Shown here: positions 5,880 through 13,434 of the stretch, piece after piece
Layout: each line of letters starts with the position of its first letter
Numbering within the stretch: position 1 is the stretch's first letter
NCBI GenBank assembly: GCA_965653335.1
Contig: CBFGZU010000051.1
Coordinates: 1-13,628 of the forward strand
Origin: Pseudolysinimonas_A sp965653335
Lineage (GTDB): Bacteria > Actinomycetota > Actinomycetes > Actinomycetales > Microbacteriaceae
Reading direction: 5' to 3'
Length of the DNA stretch: 13,628 nucleotides
Translations under genes and position numbers: made by a program
The notes under the pieces: generated by a model
The model's database searches: none
Told to the model about the DNA's origin: nothing
What the model saw: the letters and a program-made list of their open reading frames with translations, nothing else

Positions 5880-8404
5880 GAGACCCCAGAGTAAGCGACG
5901 ATCCCCCGGCGGATGCCGTCGATCGCCTGACGTGCCCGGCGCCCCAGCGGACCGTCGGCGACGATCGACAACTGGTCGAGAAGATCGACGGCCTGCTTCA
6001 TCCACCGCACGAAATCGCCGGCCGCGAGCTCGGCATCCCGCAGCACGACATCGAGCGCCGCGCCCTGCGCCCACCTCTGGGTCGCGAAGGCGATACCGGA
6101 CGACGGCGCGGTGCCTTCGGGGAGCCGATGGGAGATTTCGAGGGCGGAGAGTTCCTCCCAGACGGCTTCGGTCGCCTCGAGAGCGCTCCGGAAGGCTCCC
6201 CGGGGAAGTCGCTCACCTGCGTCGGACCCCTCCCGCCGCGGCTCGTAGACGAGGCTGCTCGCGAGCGCCGCGAGTCCGGGCGCATCGAGGTCGTCCCAGA
6301 TCCCGCGACGGAGGCACTCCGCGACGAGGAGATCGCGCTCGCCGTAGATGCGCATGAGCACCCGGCCCGCCGCACTGACTTCGAGTTCGCCCTGCCCCGC
6401 GACGTACCCGAGCTCGCGCAGCACCTCGGTGACCCGGTCGAACACCTGGGCGACCGCGCCCGTTCGTCCGGAGATCTGCGACCGCACCTGATCGGTTTCG
6501 CGCTTGAGCTTCCACCAGCGCTCCGCCCAGCGGGCGTGCGCTTCGCGTTCGGCGCATGCGTGACACGGATGCTGCTTCATGCGCTTGCGCAGATCGGAGA
6601 TCTGGCGCTGGCGGCGTTCGCGTTCGCCGCGCTTCTCGTGCTCTCCCGGCACCCGGCCTTCGGCTCGCGCGTTCTTCCGTTCGAGGTCGCTCAACTCGCG
6701 CCGCAAAGAGGAATACTCACGGAAGTCGCCGAGGTGACACGTCATCGCGTCGGCATAGCCGCCAAGGGCCTCCTCCTGCTTGCGCACCCGGCGGGCGAGG
6801 TCGACGACGGCCCGGTCGGCCTGGAACTGAGCGAACGACTGTTCGAGGATCTCGCGCGTGCGCGTGCGACCGAACTGCTGGATGAGGTTGACCGCCATGT
6901 TGTAGGTCGGCCGGAAACTGGACTGCAGCGGATAGGACCGGCGCGAGGCGAGCGAAGCGACCGCGCGGGGGTCGACGCCACCCGACCACTGGATGACGGC
7001 GTGTCCCTCGACATCGATCCCGCGACGTCCCGCGCGCCCGGTGAGCTGGGTGTATTCGCCCGGGGTGATCTGCACGCGGGCTTCGCCGTTGAACTTCTCG
7101 AGCTTCTCGATGACGACGGTGCGCGCCGGCATGTTGACCCCGAGGGCGAGGGTTTCCGTGGCGAAGACGACCTTGAGCAGCTTGCGCTGGAAGAGCTCCT
7201 CGACGATCTCCTTGAAGATCGGCAGCATCCCGGCGTGGTGCGCCGCGAGGCCGCGCTCGAGACCGTCGAGAAAGCCCCAGTAGCCGAGCACCGCGAGATC
7301 GGTTTCGGGGATGGCCCGACAGCGCTCCTCGACGAGGGCGCGGATCTCGTCGCGCTCCCAGACCTCGGTGAGCCGCACGCCGCTGCGCGCGACCTGGTCG
7401 ACAGCGGCGTCGCATCCGACGCGGCTGAAGATGAAGAAGATCGCGGGCAGCAGGTTGCGCGTCCGCAACAGCTTCACGATGTCCGCGCGCCCCAACCGGT
7501 CCCCGAACAATCGGGCCGAGTCGTCGAACGTCGACGAGCCGCCGGAAGCCGCGTGCCGGGTACCCCGGTCGGCATCCCGGCGCTTGCTCTTGCCGGGCCG
7601 ACCCCGAGAGCTGCGGTATCCGGCGTCGGCGCGCGACGAGGCACCGGCCAGCCGCATGAGTTCGGGGTTCACCCGGGAGTCGTTCCCGTCCCCCGGCACG
7701 AACGTCGGCGTCTCGAACAGGTCGAGCAGCTTCGAGCGCACGAGGACGTGCTGCTCGAGGGGCACGGGGCGCTCCTCCGAGACGATCACGTCGGTGTCGC
7801 CGCGGACGGCCTGCAGCCAGTCGCCGAACTCCTCCGCGTTCGACACGGTCGCCGAGAGCGACACCATGCGCACGGCGGTCGGCAGATGGATGATGACCTC
7901 CTCCCAGACGGCGCCCCGGAAGCGATCCGCGAGGTAATGCACCTCATCCATCACGACGTAGGCGAGATCATGCAGGAGCGGGCTGTCGGCGTAGAGCATG
8001 TTGCGCAGCACCTCGGTCGTCATCACGACGACTCGGGCCGACGAATTGATGTTGCTGTCCCCCGTCAGCAGACCGACGCTGTCGGCACCGTGTTCGGCGG
8101 CGAGTTCGCTGAACTTCTGATTGCTGAGTGCCTTCATCGGTGTCGTGTAGAAGACCTTCGCGCGCGGGCTCGCGAGTGCCAGATGCACGGCGAACTCCGC
8201 GACGATCGTCTTGCCCGCCCCCGTCGGAGCCGCGACGAGCACGCTGCGCCCGGCCTCGAGCGACTGACACGCCTCGATCTGGAACGGGTCGAGCTCGAAC
8301 GCGAGACGCTCCCGGAAATCCTGCAGGCGCGGGGTCTCGCGCCGGGACTTCGCAGCGGCGAAGCGCGCGGCTGGCGATGGTCCGGAATCCGAGGGCGCGC
8401 TCAC
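5876..8404 (-). CDS. helY: Ski2-like DEAD/DEAH-box RNA helicase HelY
   Basis: An 842-residue superfamily 2 helicase. Motifs in order: F41-Q42 ahead of Walker A A59-P-T-G-A-G-K-T66, motif Ia PMKALSNQK (89-97), DEVH (153-156), SAT (184-186), a second RecA domain with FATETLALGVNMPAR (414-428), and motif VI QLTGRAGRRG (453-462). The C-terminal third (about 660-835) resembles the DSHCT domain of Ski2/Mtr4 helicases. A CHAC motif before it (HPCHACAERE, in the 600s) may bind metal. Residues about 235-297 are a Ser/Arg/Gly-rich, probably disordered insert between the RecA domains. Such enzymes unwind RNA 3' to 5', but the actinobacterial substrate is not defined. The GTG start at 8402-8404 shares GTGA with the tatC stop; there is no clear Shine-Dalgarno sequence, so coupling to tatC is likely. 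Confidence 0.95.
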   Translation of the reverse strand: MSAPSDSGPSPAARFAAAKSRRETPRLQDFRERLAFELDPFQIEACQSLEAGRSVLVAAPTGAGKTIVAEFAVHLALASPRAKVFYTTPMKALSNQKFSELAAEHGADSVGLLTGDSNINSSARVVVMTTEVLRNMLYADSPLLHDLAYVVMDEVHYLADRFRGAVWEEVIIHLPTAVRMVSLSATVSNAEEFGDWLQAVRGDTDVIVSEERPVPLEQHVLVRSKLLDLFETPTFVPGDGNDSRVNPELMRLAGASSRADAGYRSSRGRPGKSKRRDADRGTRHAASGGSSTFDDSARLFGDRLGRADIVKLLRTRNLLPAIFFIFSRVGCDAAVDQVARSGVRLTEVWERDEIRALVEERCRAIPETDLAVLGYWGFLDGLERGLAAHHAGMLPIFKEIVEELFQRKLLKVVFATETLALGVNMPARTVVIEKLEKFNGEARVQITPGEYTQLTGRAGRRGIDVEGHAVIQWSGGVDPRAVASLASRRSYPLQSSFRPTYNMAVNLIQQFGRTRTREILEQSFAQFQADRAVVDLARRVRKQEEALGGYADAMTCHLGDFREYSSLRRELSDLERKNARAEGRVPGEHEKRGERERRQRQISDLRKRMKQHPCHACAEREAHARWAERWWKLKRETDQVRSQISGRTGAVAQVFDRVTEVLRELGYVAGQGELEVSAAGRVLMRIYGERDLLVAECLRRGIWDDLDAPGLAALASSLVYEPRREGSDAGERLPRGAFRSALEATEAVWEELSALEISHRLPEGTAPSSGIAFATQRWAQGAALDVVLRDAELAAGDFVRWMKQAVDLLDQLSIVADGPLGRRARQAIDGIRRGIVAYSGVS

Positions 8405-9255
8405 TCGATCAGGCTAGCTGCCGCCCGGCGATCGACGATCCGGTCGCGCCAGACCGTGATGCCGACGGCGGCGAAGTAGAGCACCGTCATCGGAAGGGCG
8501 AGCAACAGCATCGACAGCACGTCGGCCGCCGGTGTCGCGATCGCGGTGAACACCACGATCGCCAGGACCGCCCAGCGCCAGCCTTTCAAGATCGACATCC
8601 CCCGGAGGACGCCGACGAAGTTGAGCAGCACGAGGAAGACCGGCAGCACGAACGCGACGCCGGCGGCCAGCAGGAGCTTCAGCACGAAATCGAGATAGGT
8701 CTTGGCTTCGAAGAACGTCGTCGCATCGCGCGGCACGAACCGGAACATGACCTCGACGATGCGGGGCAGAACGAACCACCCGGCGACGCATCCGGCGAGG
8801 AACAGGGGAACCGCGGTGAGGAAGAAGCCGAGCGTGTACCGCTTCTCCCGGCCGGTGAGGCCGGGCACGAAGAACGCGAACAGCTGATAGAGCCAGACCG
8901 GGCTCGAGATCACGATGCCCGCGGCGAGAGCGACCTGGAACTGGATGTCGAACGCACCCGTCACGTTGGCGAAGTTGATCGCGATCTTGTCGGGGTTAAG
9001 CCCCTGATCGGCGGCGATCGAGAACACCGGGTCGCTGAGTGCCCGCCACGTTCCCTCCCCGCGCAGCGCTGCCGCCGCGCCGGGCAGCATCGGGTCGAGG
9101 GCGTCCCCGATCCACGTGAGGTCGTAGATCATCCAGCCGATGACGGTTCCGCCGGCGATCGCGAGGGCGGCGCGAGTGAGTCGCTTGCGCAGTTCGACGA
9201 GGTGCTCGCCGAGCGACATCCGCCCTTCGGGGTTCCGCCGGCGTGGGGCGGCCAC
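8401..9255 (-). CDS. tatC: Sec-independent protein translocase subunit TatC
   Basis: A 284-residue integral membrane protein, the signal-peptide receptor of the Tat pathway for folded proteins. The conserved N-terminal amphipathic segment (MSLGEHLVELRKRL, 13-26) precedes six hydrophobic segments. The second cytoplasmic loop has SSPVWLYQLFAFFVPGLTGREKRY (about 117-140), with the conserved E137. In the fourth helix GVAFVLPV has valine (V203) where most TatC proteins carry glutamate (FxxPv motif, Glu170 in E. coli). The chosen GTG at 9253-9255 starts MAAPRRRNPEGRMSL, because an NPEGRM-like segment is common in actinobacterial TatC. It lies 5 nt after the tatA stop, with only a weak AAGAAG before it. 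The ATG at 9217-9219 (272 residues) is a real alternative. The open frame to 9438 is tatA shadow. Confidence 0.95.
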   Translation of the reverse strand: MAAPRRRNPEGRMSLGEHLVELRKRLTRAALAIAGGTVIGWMIYDLTWIGDALDPMLPGAAAALRGEGTWRALSDPVFSIAADQGLNPDKIAINFANVTGAFDIQFQVALAAGIVISSPVWLYQLFAFFVPGLTGREKRYTLGFFLTAVPLFLAGCVAGWFVLPRIVEVMFRFVPRDATTFFEAKTYLDFVLKLLLAAGVAFVLPVFLVLLNFVGVLRGMSILKGWRWAVLAIVVFTAIATPAADVLSMLLLALPMTVLYFAAVGITVWRDRIVDRRAAASLIE

Positions 9256-9260
9256 GCGAG

Positions 9261-9467
9261 CTACTTCTTGTCGTCGGGCTGATCCGACCCGGCTGCCGGA
9301 GCGTCGTCGGTGTCTTCCGACTTGATCTCCTTGCGGAAGACCTTCGCCGACTGGCCGAGGCTCTTGGCGAGCGCGGGAAGGCGGGTCGCCCCGAAGAGCA
9401 GCAGGACGACGACGAGGATGATGACCCACGTCTGCCACTGGTTCACCAAAAGGACGGCTGGGAACAC
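9261..9467 (-). CDS. tatA: Sec-independent protein translocase subunit TatA
   Basis: A 68-residue single-span protein that forms the Tat pore with TatC. A hydrophobic helix (WVIILVVVLLLFG, about 13-25) leads into the FGATRLPALAKSLGQS hinge and amphipathic helix. An acidic-basic tail ending DDKK follows. The FG motif and LPxLAKSLGQ are diagnostic of TatA/E rather than TatB. The start is GTG at 9465-9467, fixed by a strong AAGGAG 6 nt upstream. The longer open frame to 9563 lies in the pafC 3' end and the intergenic gap and is rejected. It sits 5 nt ahead of tatC, so the two are co-translated. No tatB is in the window. Confidence 0.95.
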   Translation of the reverse strand: MFPAVLLVNQWQTWVIILVVVLLLFGATRLPALAKSLGQSAKVFRKEIKSEDTDDAPAAGSDQPDDKK

Positions 9468-9473
9468 GGGGGT

Positions 9474-9479
9474 CTCCTT
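9474..9479 (-). promoter_or_regulatory. Ribosome binding site of tatA
   Basis: AAGGAG on the minus strand, 6 nt before the GTG at 9467. It is the strongest Shine-Dalgarno match in the minus-strand chain and decides the tatA start against longer frames. Confidence 0.8.
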
Positions 9480-9521
9480 GCTCAGAGATTCGGGATCGAC
9501 GACGGTGTCAGGGCTGCGATC

Positions 9522-9527
9522 AGTGTA
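9522..9527 (-). promoter_or_regulatory. Candidate internal -10 element before tatA
   Basis: TACACT on the minus strand fits TANNNT. It lies at the head of the 62-nt pafC-tatA gap, the only sizeable gap in the minus-strand chain. A start there would give a leader of about 45-50 nt that includes the tatA ribosome binding site. No good -35 hexamer is seen 16-18 nt upstream, where the pafC 3' end lies. Confidence 0.35.
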
Positions 9528-9529
9528 GC

Positions 9530-10516
9530 TCAGCGATATTCCGCGACTCCGGCGGACGCCCACTCGGCGACCGCCGCCCGCGCGTCCGCGGGGGTCACGA
9601 CCGTCACGACTCCCGGCATGCTCGCGACGAGTCGCTTGAGTCCGTGGAAGTGCGACACCCGCAACGTCGCACGGATCCGGCCGTCGTGCGGCTTGCCGTG
9701 CGCTCCGTCGGGGATGTAGTCGGCGAGCAACGGCATCGCGGATGCTTCGACGTCGATGACGACCTCGAGGTCGTCAGGCGAGGCTTCGAACAGGTCGGGA
9801 AGTCGCACGTCGCTCGCCCGGTGCTCGATGGCGGCATCGGTGACGACGGCGCCGGAGATGCGGTCGAGCCGGAACGTGCGCACCGCTTCGCGCAGATGGC
9901 ACCAGCCGCGTAGATACCAGTCGGCGTCGATCGACTCGACCTGGAGCGCGTCGACCCGGCGGCGCTCCCGCTCGCCTCGCGCGTTGAGATAGTCGAACTC
10001 GAGCTGCAATCCCGTGTCGACCGATTCGCGGATGAGTGCGAGCGACGGGGTCAGACTCTCGAGCGATTCGGCTCCCCCGACACTCACCGGGGCGAGTGCG
10101 CCCGACGTGCCTCGGGAAAGTTTCGCGATGAGACTCGCGATCGAGGCGCGGTCGGCGTACTCGGGCAGCGCGGAGAGGTAGTGCAACCCCATGATGAGGG
10201 CCGAGGCTTCGCGCGCCGAGAACCGCGGCGAATCGTCGATCGCGACCCGATTGGTGAGCACGACCTCGTCGTCGTTCTCGAAGGCATCCCAGTCGATGTC
10301 GAACAGGTCGTCGTGTTGATAGGCCGACGTCTCGCCCGGCAGGCCGCTCACCGCGATGAGGTTGACGGCATCCCGGATCTGCTCGGGATCGACCCCGAAA
10401 TGCTCGGCCGCTTCGCTCACGCTCACCCGCTCGTGGTCCATGAGATACGGCACGAGCGCGAGCAGGAATGCGAGCTTGTCGCGCGCCTGGAACGGTTGCG
10501 GCTTGGCCCTACTCAT
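9530..10516 (-). CDS. pafC: WYL-domain transcriptional regulator PafC
   Basis: A 328-residue protein. The N-terminal winged helix-turn-helix (about 10-60; LALVPYLM and VSVSEAAEHFGVDPEQI) is followed by a middle helical linker. A WYL domain (about 160-240) carries W200-Y-L and the basic RTFRLDRI (213-220), which in this family would sense a ligand. A C-terminal extension domain completes it. In mycobacteria PafB and PafC form a heterodimer that activates the LexA-independent DNA-damage response. They also occur in actinobacteria lacking the proteasome. The ATG start at 10514-10516 overlaps the pafB stop by 8 nt (ATGAGTAG), so equal synthesis of both partners is likely. The order B before C and the downstream tatA support the name. 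A G-rich stretch upstream could act as a poor ribosome binding site. Confidence 0.93.
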   Translation of the reverse strand: MSRAKPQPFQARDKLAFLLALVPYLMDHERVSVSEAAEHFGVDPEQIRDAVNLIAVSGLPGETSAYQHDDLFDIDWDAFENDDEVVLTNRVAIDDSPRFSAREASALIMGLHYLSALPEYADRASIASLIAKLSRGTSGALAPVSVGGAESLESLTPSLALIRESVDTGLQLEFDYLNARGERERRRVDALQVESIDADWYLRGWCHLREAVRTFRLDRISGAVVTDAAIEHRASDVRLPDLFEASPDDLEVVIDVEASAMPLLADYIPDGAHGKPHDGRIRATLRVSHFHGLKRLVASMPGVVTVVTPADARAAVAEWASAGVAEYR

Positions 10517-11483
10517 GAGCGGCCACCACCCCCCGCAAGCGATCGATGACGGCGTCGCGCAAGGCGGGCGGTGAGAGCACGAGCACTTCGGGACCGAACC
10601 CGCTCAGCTCGTCGGCGAGGATGTCGACGTCGACGAAGTGCAGCACGGCGTGGTCACCCGTCACGTTCGCGCCGTCCCGGTTGGCCAGCCGGGTGGCGGC
10701 ATCCGACCCCGGTACGACCCGGAGCTCGGCGACGTTGCGGTGCCAGACCTCCTCGAGCCCGGCGAGGGCTTCGGCCGCGTGATCGCCGGCGGGCATCGTG
10801 ATCGCCTTCCCGTGGGTCACCGACCCGACGATGCGTCGCAACAGGAAGACCTTCCGCTCGCCCTGGAGTTCCTCGGCGGACAGGTGCCACCGGCCCTGAT
10901 ACTGGACGAGAGCGAGCGGGATGACATCGCGGTCGCTCGCACGCTCCTCCCCCGGTTTGAGATACCGGAACCGCACCCGCACGTTCTTGCGAATGGCCGC
11001 ATCGAGCGGGTCGAATGCGGCATCGCGCAAGCGGATGCGCGGTGCGTAGCCCAGGAGCGGCTCGTCGGCGGTCACACCGAGCGAGCGCAACTTGAGCAGC
11101 GCACGACGCGACTCCCCCGACAGGGAACCTTCGCGCCAGACCATCGCGGCGAGATTGAGGAGCGCCGTCTCCTCGGGGCTGAAGGCGACATCCTCCGGGA
11201 GCTGGTAGGCGCCCTTCGGGATGCGGTAGCGCAGGGTCTGGTTGTTGCCGGCGTCGCCGGGAGAGTCGAGCGTCTCCAGCGGAACCCCGAGGTCACGGAT
11301 GTCGTCCTTGTCGCGCTCGAACTGGCGCTCCAGGTTCGCGTTGTCGCCGCCGCTCGTGAATCGCTGACGGTAGCCCTGCACGGTCGACAGGATCTCGTTC
11401 TTCGTGAGCCCCGTCTCGGTCGCGAGCAGGGCGAGCACGAGACTGAAGAGCCGTTCCTCGACCGGTACGGCAGCTGTTGTCAC
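10509..11483 (-). CDS. pafB: WYL-domain transcriptional regulator PafB
   Basis: A 324-residue partner of PafC. The N-terminal DNA-binding domain (about 8-90) includes the helix LTKNEILSTV and the recognition-region FERDKDDIRDLGVPL. In the WYL domain the signature is W199-H200-L201, so the usual tyrosine is replaced by histidine. The paired FLLRRI (213-218) corresponds to FRLxRI in canonical members. A C-terminal extension domain follows (about 245-324). The GTG start at 11481-11483 lies 17 nt after the FKBP-like stop; AGGGA about 14 nt upstream is poorly spaced. In mycobacteria this gene follows pafA of the proteasome locus, whereas here it follows an FKBP-like lipoprotein gene. Which promoter drives it cannot be seen. 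Family certain; assignment as PafB rather than a generic WYL regulator rests on context and pairing. Confidence 0.92.
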   Translation of the reverse strand: MTTAAVPVEERLFSLVLALLATETGLTKNEILSTVQGYRQRFTSGGDNANLERQFERDKDDIRDLGVPLETLDSPGDAGNNQTLRYRIPKGAYQLPEDVAFSPEETALLNLAAMVWREGSLSGESRRALLKLRSLGVTADEPLLGYAPRIRLRDAAFDPLDAAIRKNVRVRFRYLKPGEERASDRDVIPLALVQYQGRWHLSAEELQGERKVFLLRRIVGSVTHGKAITMPAGDHAAEALAGLEEVWHRNVAELRVVPGSDAATRLANRDGANVTGDHAVLHFVDVDILADELSGFGPEVLVLSPPALRDAVIDRLRGVVAAHE

Positions 11484-11500
11484 GCCGTCACGTCCGATCC

Positions 11501-12439
11501 CTACTCGTCGGCGGGAATGCCGAGGATGTCGAACACGTACACGGTCGCCGTATCGGGCTTCTCCGCGTCGGGGATGACGACGAGCAGTTGCGATCCGACG
11601 GTGGCGCCGACGATCGCGTCGGCGAGTGCCTCGTCACCCATTGCGTCGGCGGTGGGCACGAGCGCGTACGGCGTTCCGCGCGACCAGGAATCGATCTCGC
11701 CGAGCGCGACGCTGTTCGCCGTTCCCCCCGACCAGGTCCAAGTTCGGGCGTGGAAGACGACGGTGTCGCCCTCGGCGACCGTCGCGCCGCCGCCCGCCTT
11801 GATCGTCGCGGTGCGGGCTTTCTCGGCGACGGGGAGGTAGGTCGAGCTGATGCCCGGCGTGCCGTCGACCGCGGTCACCACGGTCGGCATCCCGTCTTGC
11901 GGCAGCTGGTTGACGCCGTTCGCCTTGCCCAGGTAAATGGCCTCGATATCGAGCACCGCGACGATCGTTCCGCCCGTGCCGTCGGGGAAGAGGTCGGCGG
12001 CGGGTCCGACGACGGCGAGTCGTGAACCGACCGTGACGCACTCGAGTGACTCGCCGAGCTGCTGGGCGACATCGCTCGCGCTCAAGAGTGCCGTGCCGTC
12101 GCCCGTCGAGGCTCCCGTCGTGCCGTCGAACGAGGCGAACTTCGCGCGAACGACCGAACCCGCGGCGGCCGGTTCGCCGTCGCCCGAGATGAGCACCGAA
12201 CGCTGCGTCTTCTCGGCGATGAGCGGCGTCGGAAACTCGACATCCGGCGCGTCGCCGATGTCTCCCGTCGCGGTCACAGCGCTCGACGCGTCACCGGGAG
12301 CGAACGTCGACATGCATCCGCCGTCGATCGTGCCGCTCGTGCAGCCCGCGAGGGCACCCGAGACGAGCACAGCGGCCAGGACGGCCGTCAAGGGCCGGGC
12401 AAGCGGGGAACGACGCACGACGAACACTCTACTTGTCAT
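11501..12439 (-). CDS. FKBP-type peptidyl-prolyl isomerase-like lipoprotein with two degenerate FKBP repeats
   Basis: A 312-residue exported protein. A basic N-region and hydrophobic core end in the lipobox L30-A-G-C33, so it should be lipid-anchored outside the membrane. The mature part consists of two similar halves (about 68-170 and 200-308). Both contain a PL/LP-x-AEK segment, a Gly-rich turn with VxxGDTV-like strand, and a GxxVGS-x-L-x-VV-x-P element. Both end in a hydrophobic strand plus DI-x-I, which is the FKBP C-terminal strand pattern. Aromatic residues that line the FKBP proline pocket are mostly not recognisable, so isomerase activity is doubtful and a chaperone role is as likely. 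The ATG at 12437-12439 overlaps the trmI stop (ATGA). GTG at 12427, with better spacing from GAGGG, is an alternative start. pafB follows after 17 nt. Confidence 0.8.
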   Translation of the reverse strand: MTSRVFVVRRSPLARPLTAVLAAVLVSGALAGCTSGTIDGGCMSTFAPGDASSAVTATGDIGDAPDVEFPTPLIAEKTQRSVLISGDGEPAAAGSVVRAKFASFDGTTGASTGDGTALLSASDVAQQLGESLECVTVGSRLAVVGPAADLFPDGTGGTIVAVLDIEAIYLGKANGVNQLPQDGMPTVVTAVDGTPGISSTYLPVAEKARTATIKAGGGATVAEGDTVVFHARTWTWSGGTANSVALGEIDSWSRGTPYALVPTADAMGDEALADAIVGATVGSQLLVVIPDAEKPDTATVYVFDILGIPADE

Positions 12440-13434
12440 CCCTCGCCCCGCCCGTCGTCGTCAATCGGCGCCCCGACGCCTTCGGCGAGCGCGCGCGCCT
12501 CGCGGGCGACCTTGCGCATCCGCTTGTCGCTCTTGACGTGTTCACCGAGCGCGCCGGGCGTCCAGGCTTCGACGTCGTCGTCGCCGTACTCGGTCTTCGA
12601 CGCGCGGCGCTGGGGCGGCGGCAACACGGCGCCCGGAGCGAGCCGGCGTGCGGTCAGCAGGAAACCCGTGTGGCCGACCATCCGGTGGTCGGGGCGCACC
12701 GCGAGGCCTTCGACGTGCCAGCCGCGGATCATCGTCTCGCTCGAAACCGGTGGCGTGTAAAGACCGGTGCCGCGGATCGCCTCGGCAACGCGCGACAGCT
12801 GCGTCACGGTGGCGACGTAGCAGAGCAGCACGCCGCCCGGCGCGAGCGCGGCACTCACCGCCGGCAGGCACTCCCACGGGGCGAGCATGTCGAGGATGAC
12901 GCGATCGGCGACGATCCCCCGCTCGGGCAGCTCCTCGGCCAGATCGCCGAGAGCGATCTCCCAGTTCGACGGGATCTCGCCGAAGAATCCCGCGACGTTG
13001 CCGCGCGCGATGTCGGCGAACTCCTCACGACGCTCGAACGAGACGAGCCGCCCGGCGGGCCCGATCGCGCGCAGCAGCCAGAGCGACAGCGCACCCGACC
13101 CCACGCCCGCCTCGACCACTGTCGCTCCCGGGAAGACGTCGGCGAGTCCGACGATCTGTGCGGCATCCTTCGGGTAGATGATCGCCGCGCCGCGCGGCAT
13201 CGACATGACGTAGTCGCTGAGCAGCGGCCGCAACGCGAGGTACGCGTCACCGTTCGACGCCGTCACGACCGACCCGTCGGGCTGCCCGATGAGCACGTCG
13301 TGGGCGAGCGTTCCGCGATGGGTGTGGAAGATCTTGCCCGTCTCGAGGGTGATGGTGTTGAGCCGACCGCGCGGGCCGGTGAGCTGGACGCGCTCCCCCG
13401 CGTGGAGGGCTCCGCCGTCGCCTGTCCGCGTCAT
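12436..13434 (-). CDS. trmI: tRNA (adenine-N1)-methyltransferase TrmI (m1A58)
   Basis: A 332-residue AdoMet-dependent enzyme that methylates N1 of A58 in the T-loop of tRNA. An N-terminal beta domain (about 1-75; FHTHRGTLAHDVLIGQPDG) precedes the methyltransferase core. Motif I is VVEAGVGSGALS (106-117), followed by the acidic E134 in SFER. D182 lies in LDMLAPWECL, which corresponds to the D-x-P-x-P-W motif of the family. A charged C-terminal tail of about 60 residues follows. The family works as a homotetramer. The ATG at 13432-13434 overlaps the HAD stop codon (ATGA) and is preceded by a G-rich stretch. The open frame to 13599 is HAD shadow. In mycobacteria the orthologue (Rv2118c) borders the proteasome ATPase gene. 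Here the neighbour downstream is the FKBP-like gene instead. Confidence 0.95.
   Translation of the reverse strand: MTRTGDGGALHAGERVQLTGPRGRLNTITLETGKIFHTHRGTLAHDVLIGQPDGSVVTASNGDAYLALRPLLSDYVMSMPRGAAIIYPKDAAQIVGLADVFPGATVVEAGVGSGALSLWLLRAIGPAGRLVSFERREEFADIARGNVAGFFGEIPSNWEIALGDLAEELPERGIVADRVILDMLAPWECLPAVSAALAPGGVLLCYVATVTQLSRVAEAIRGTGLYTPPVSSETMIRGWHVEGLAVRPDHRMVGHTGFLLTARRLAPGAVLPPPQRRASKTEYGDDDVEAWTPGALGEHVKSDKRMRKVAREARALAEGVGAPIDDDGRGEG

Noticed and set aside
5880..6074. N-terminal extension of lnt into helY
   Set aside because: The extra 65 residues are Arg-rich and out of frame with helY, and the GTG at 5879 shares GTGA with the helY stop.
6128..8479. A 783-codon open frame on the plus strand, antisense to helY
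   Set aside because: The minus strand encodes a full helicase with every motif in order. The antisense product is Arg/Glu/Val-rich with no domain, as expected from GC-rich codon third-position bias.
10638..11840. A 400-codon plus-strand open frame opposite pafB and the FKBP-like gene
   Set aside because: Spans two real minus-strand genes and their gap, and resembles no family.
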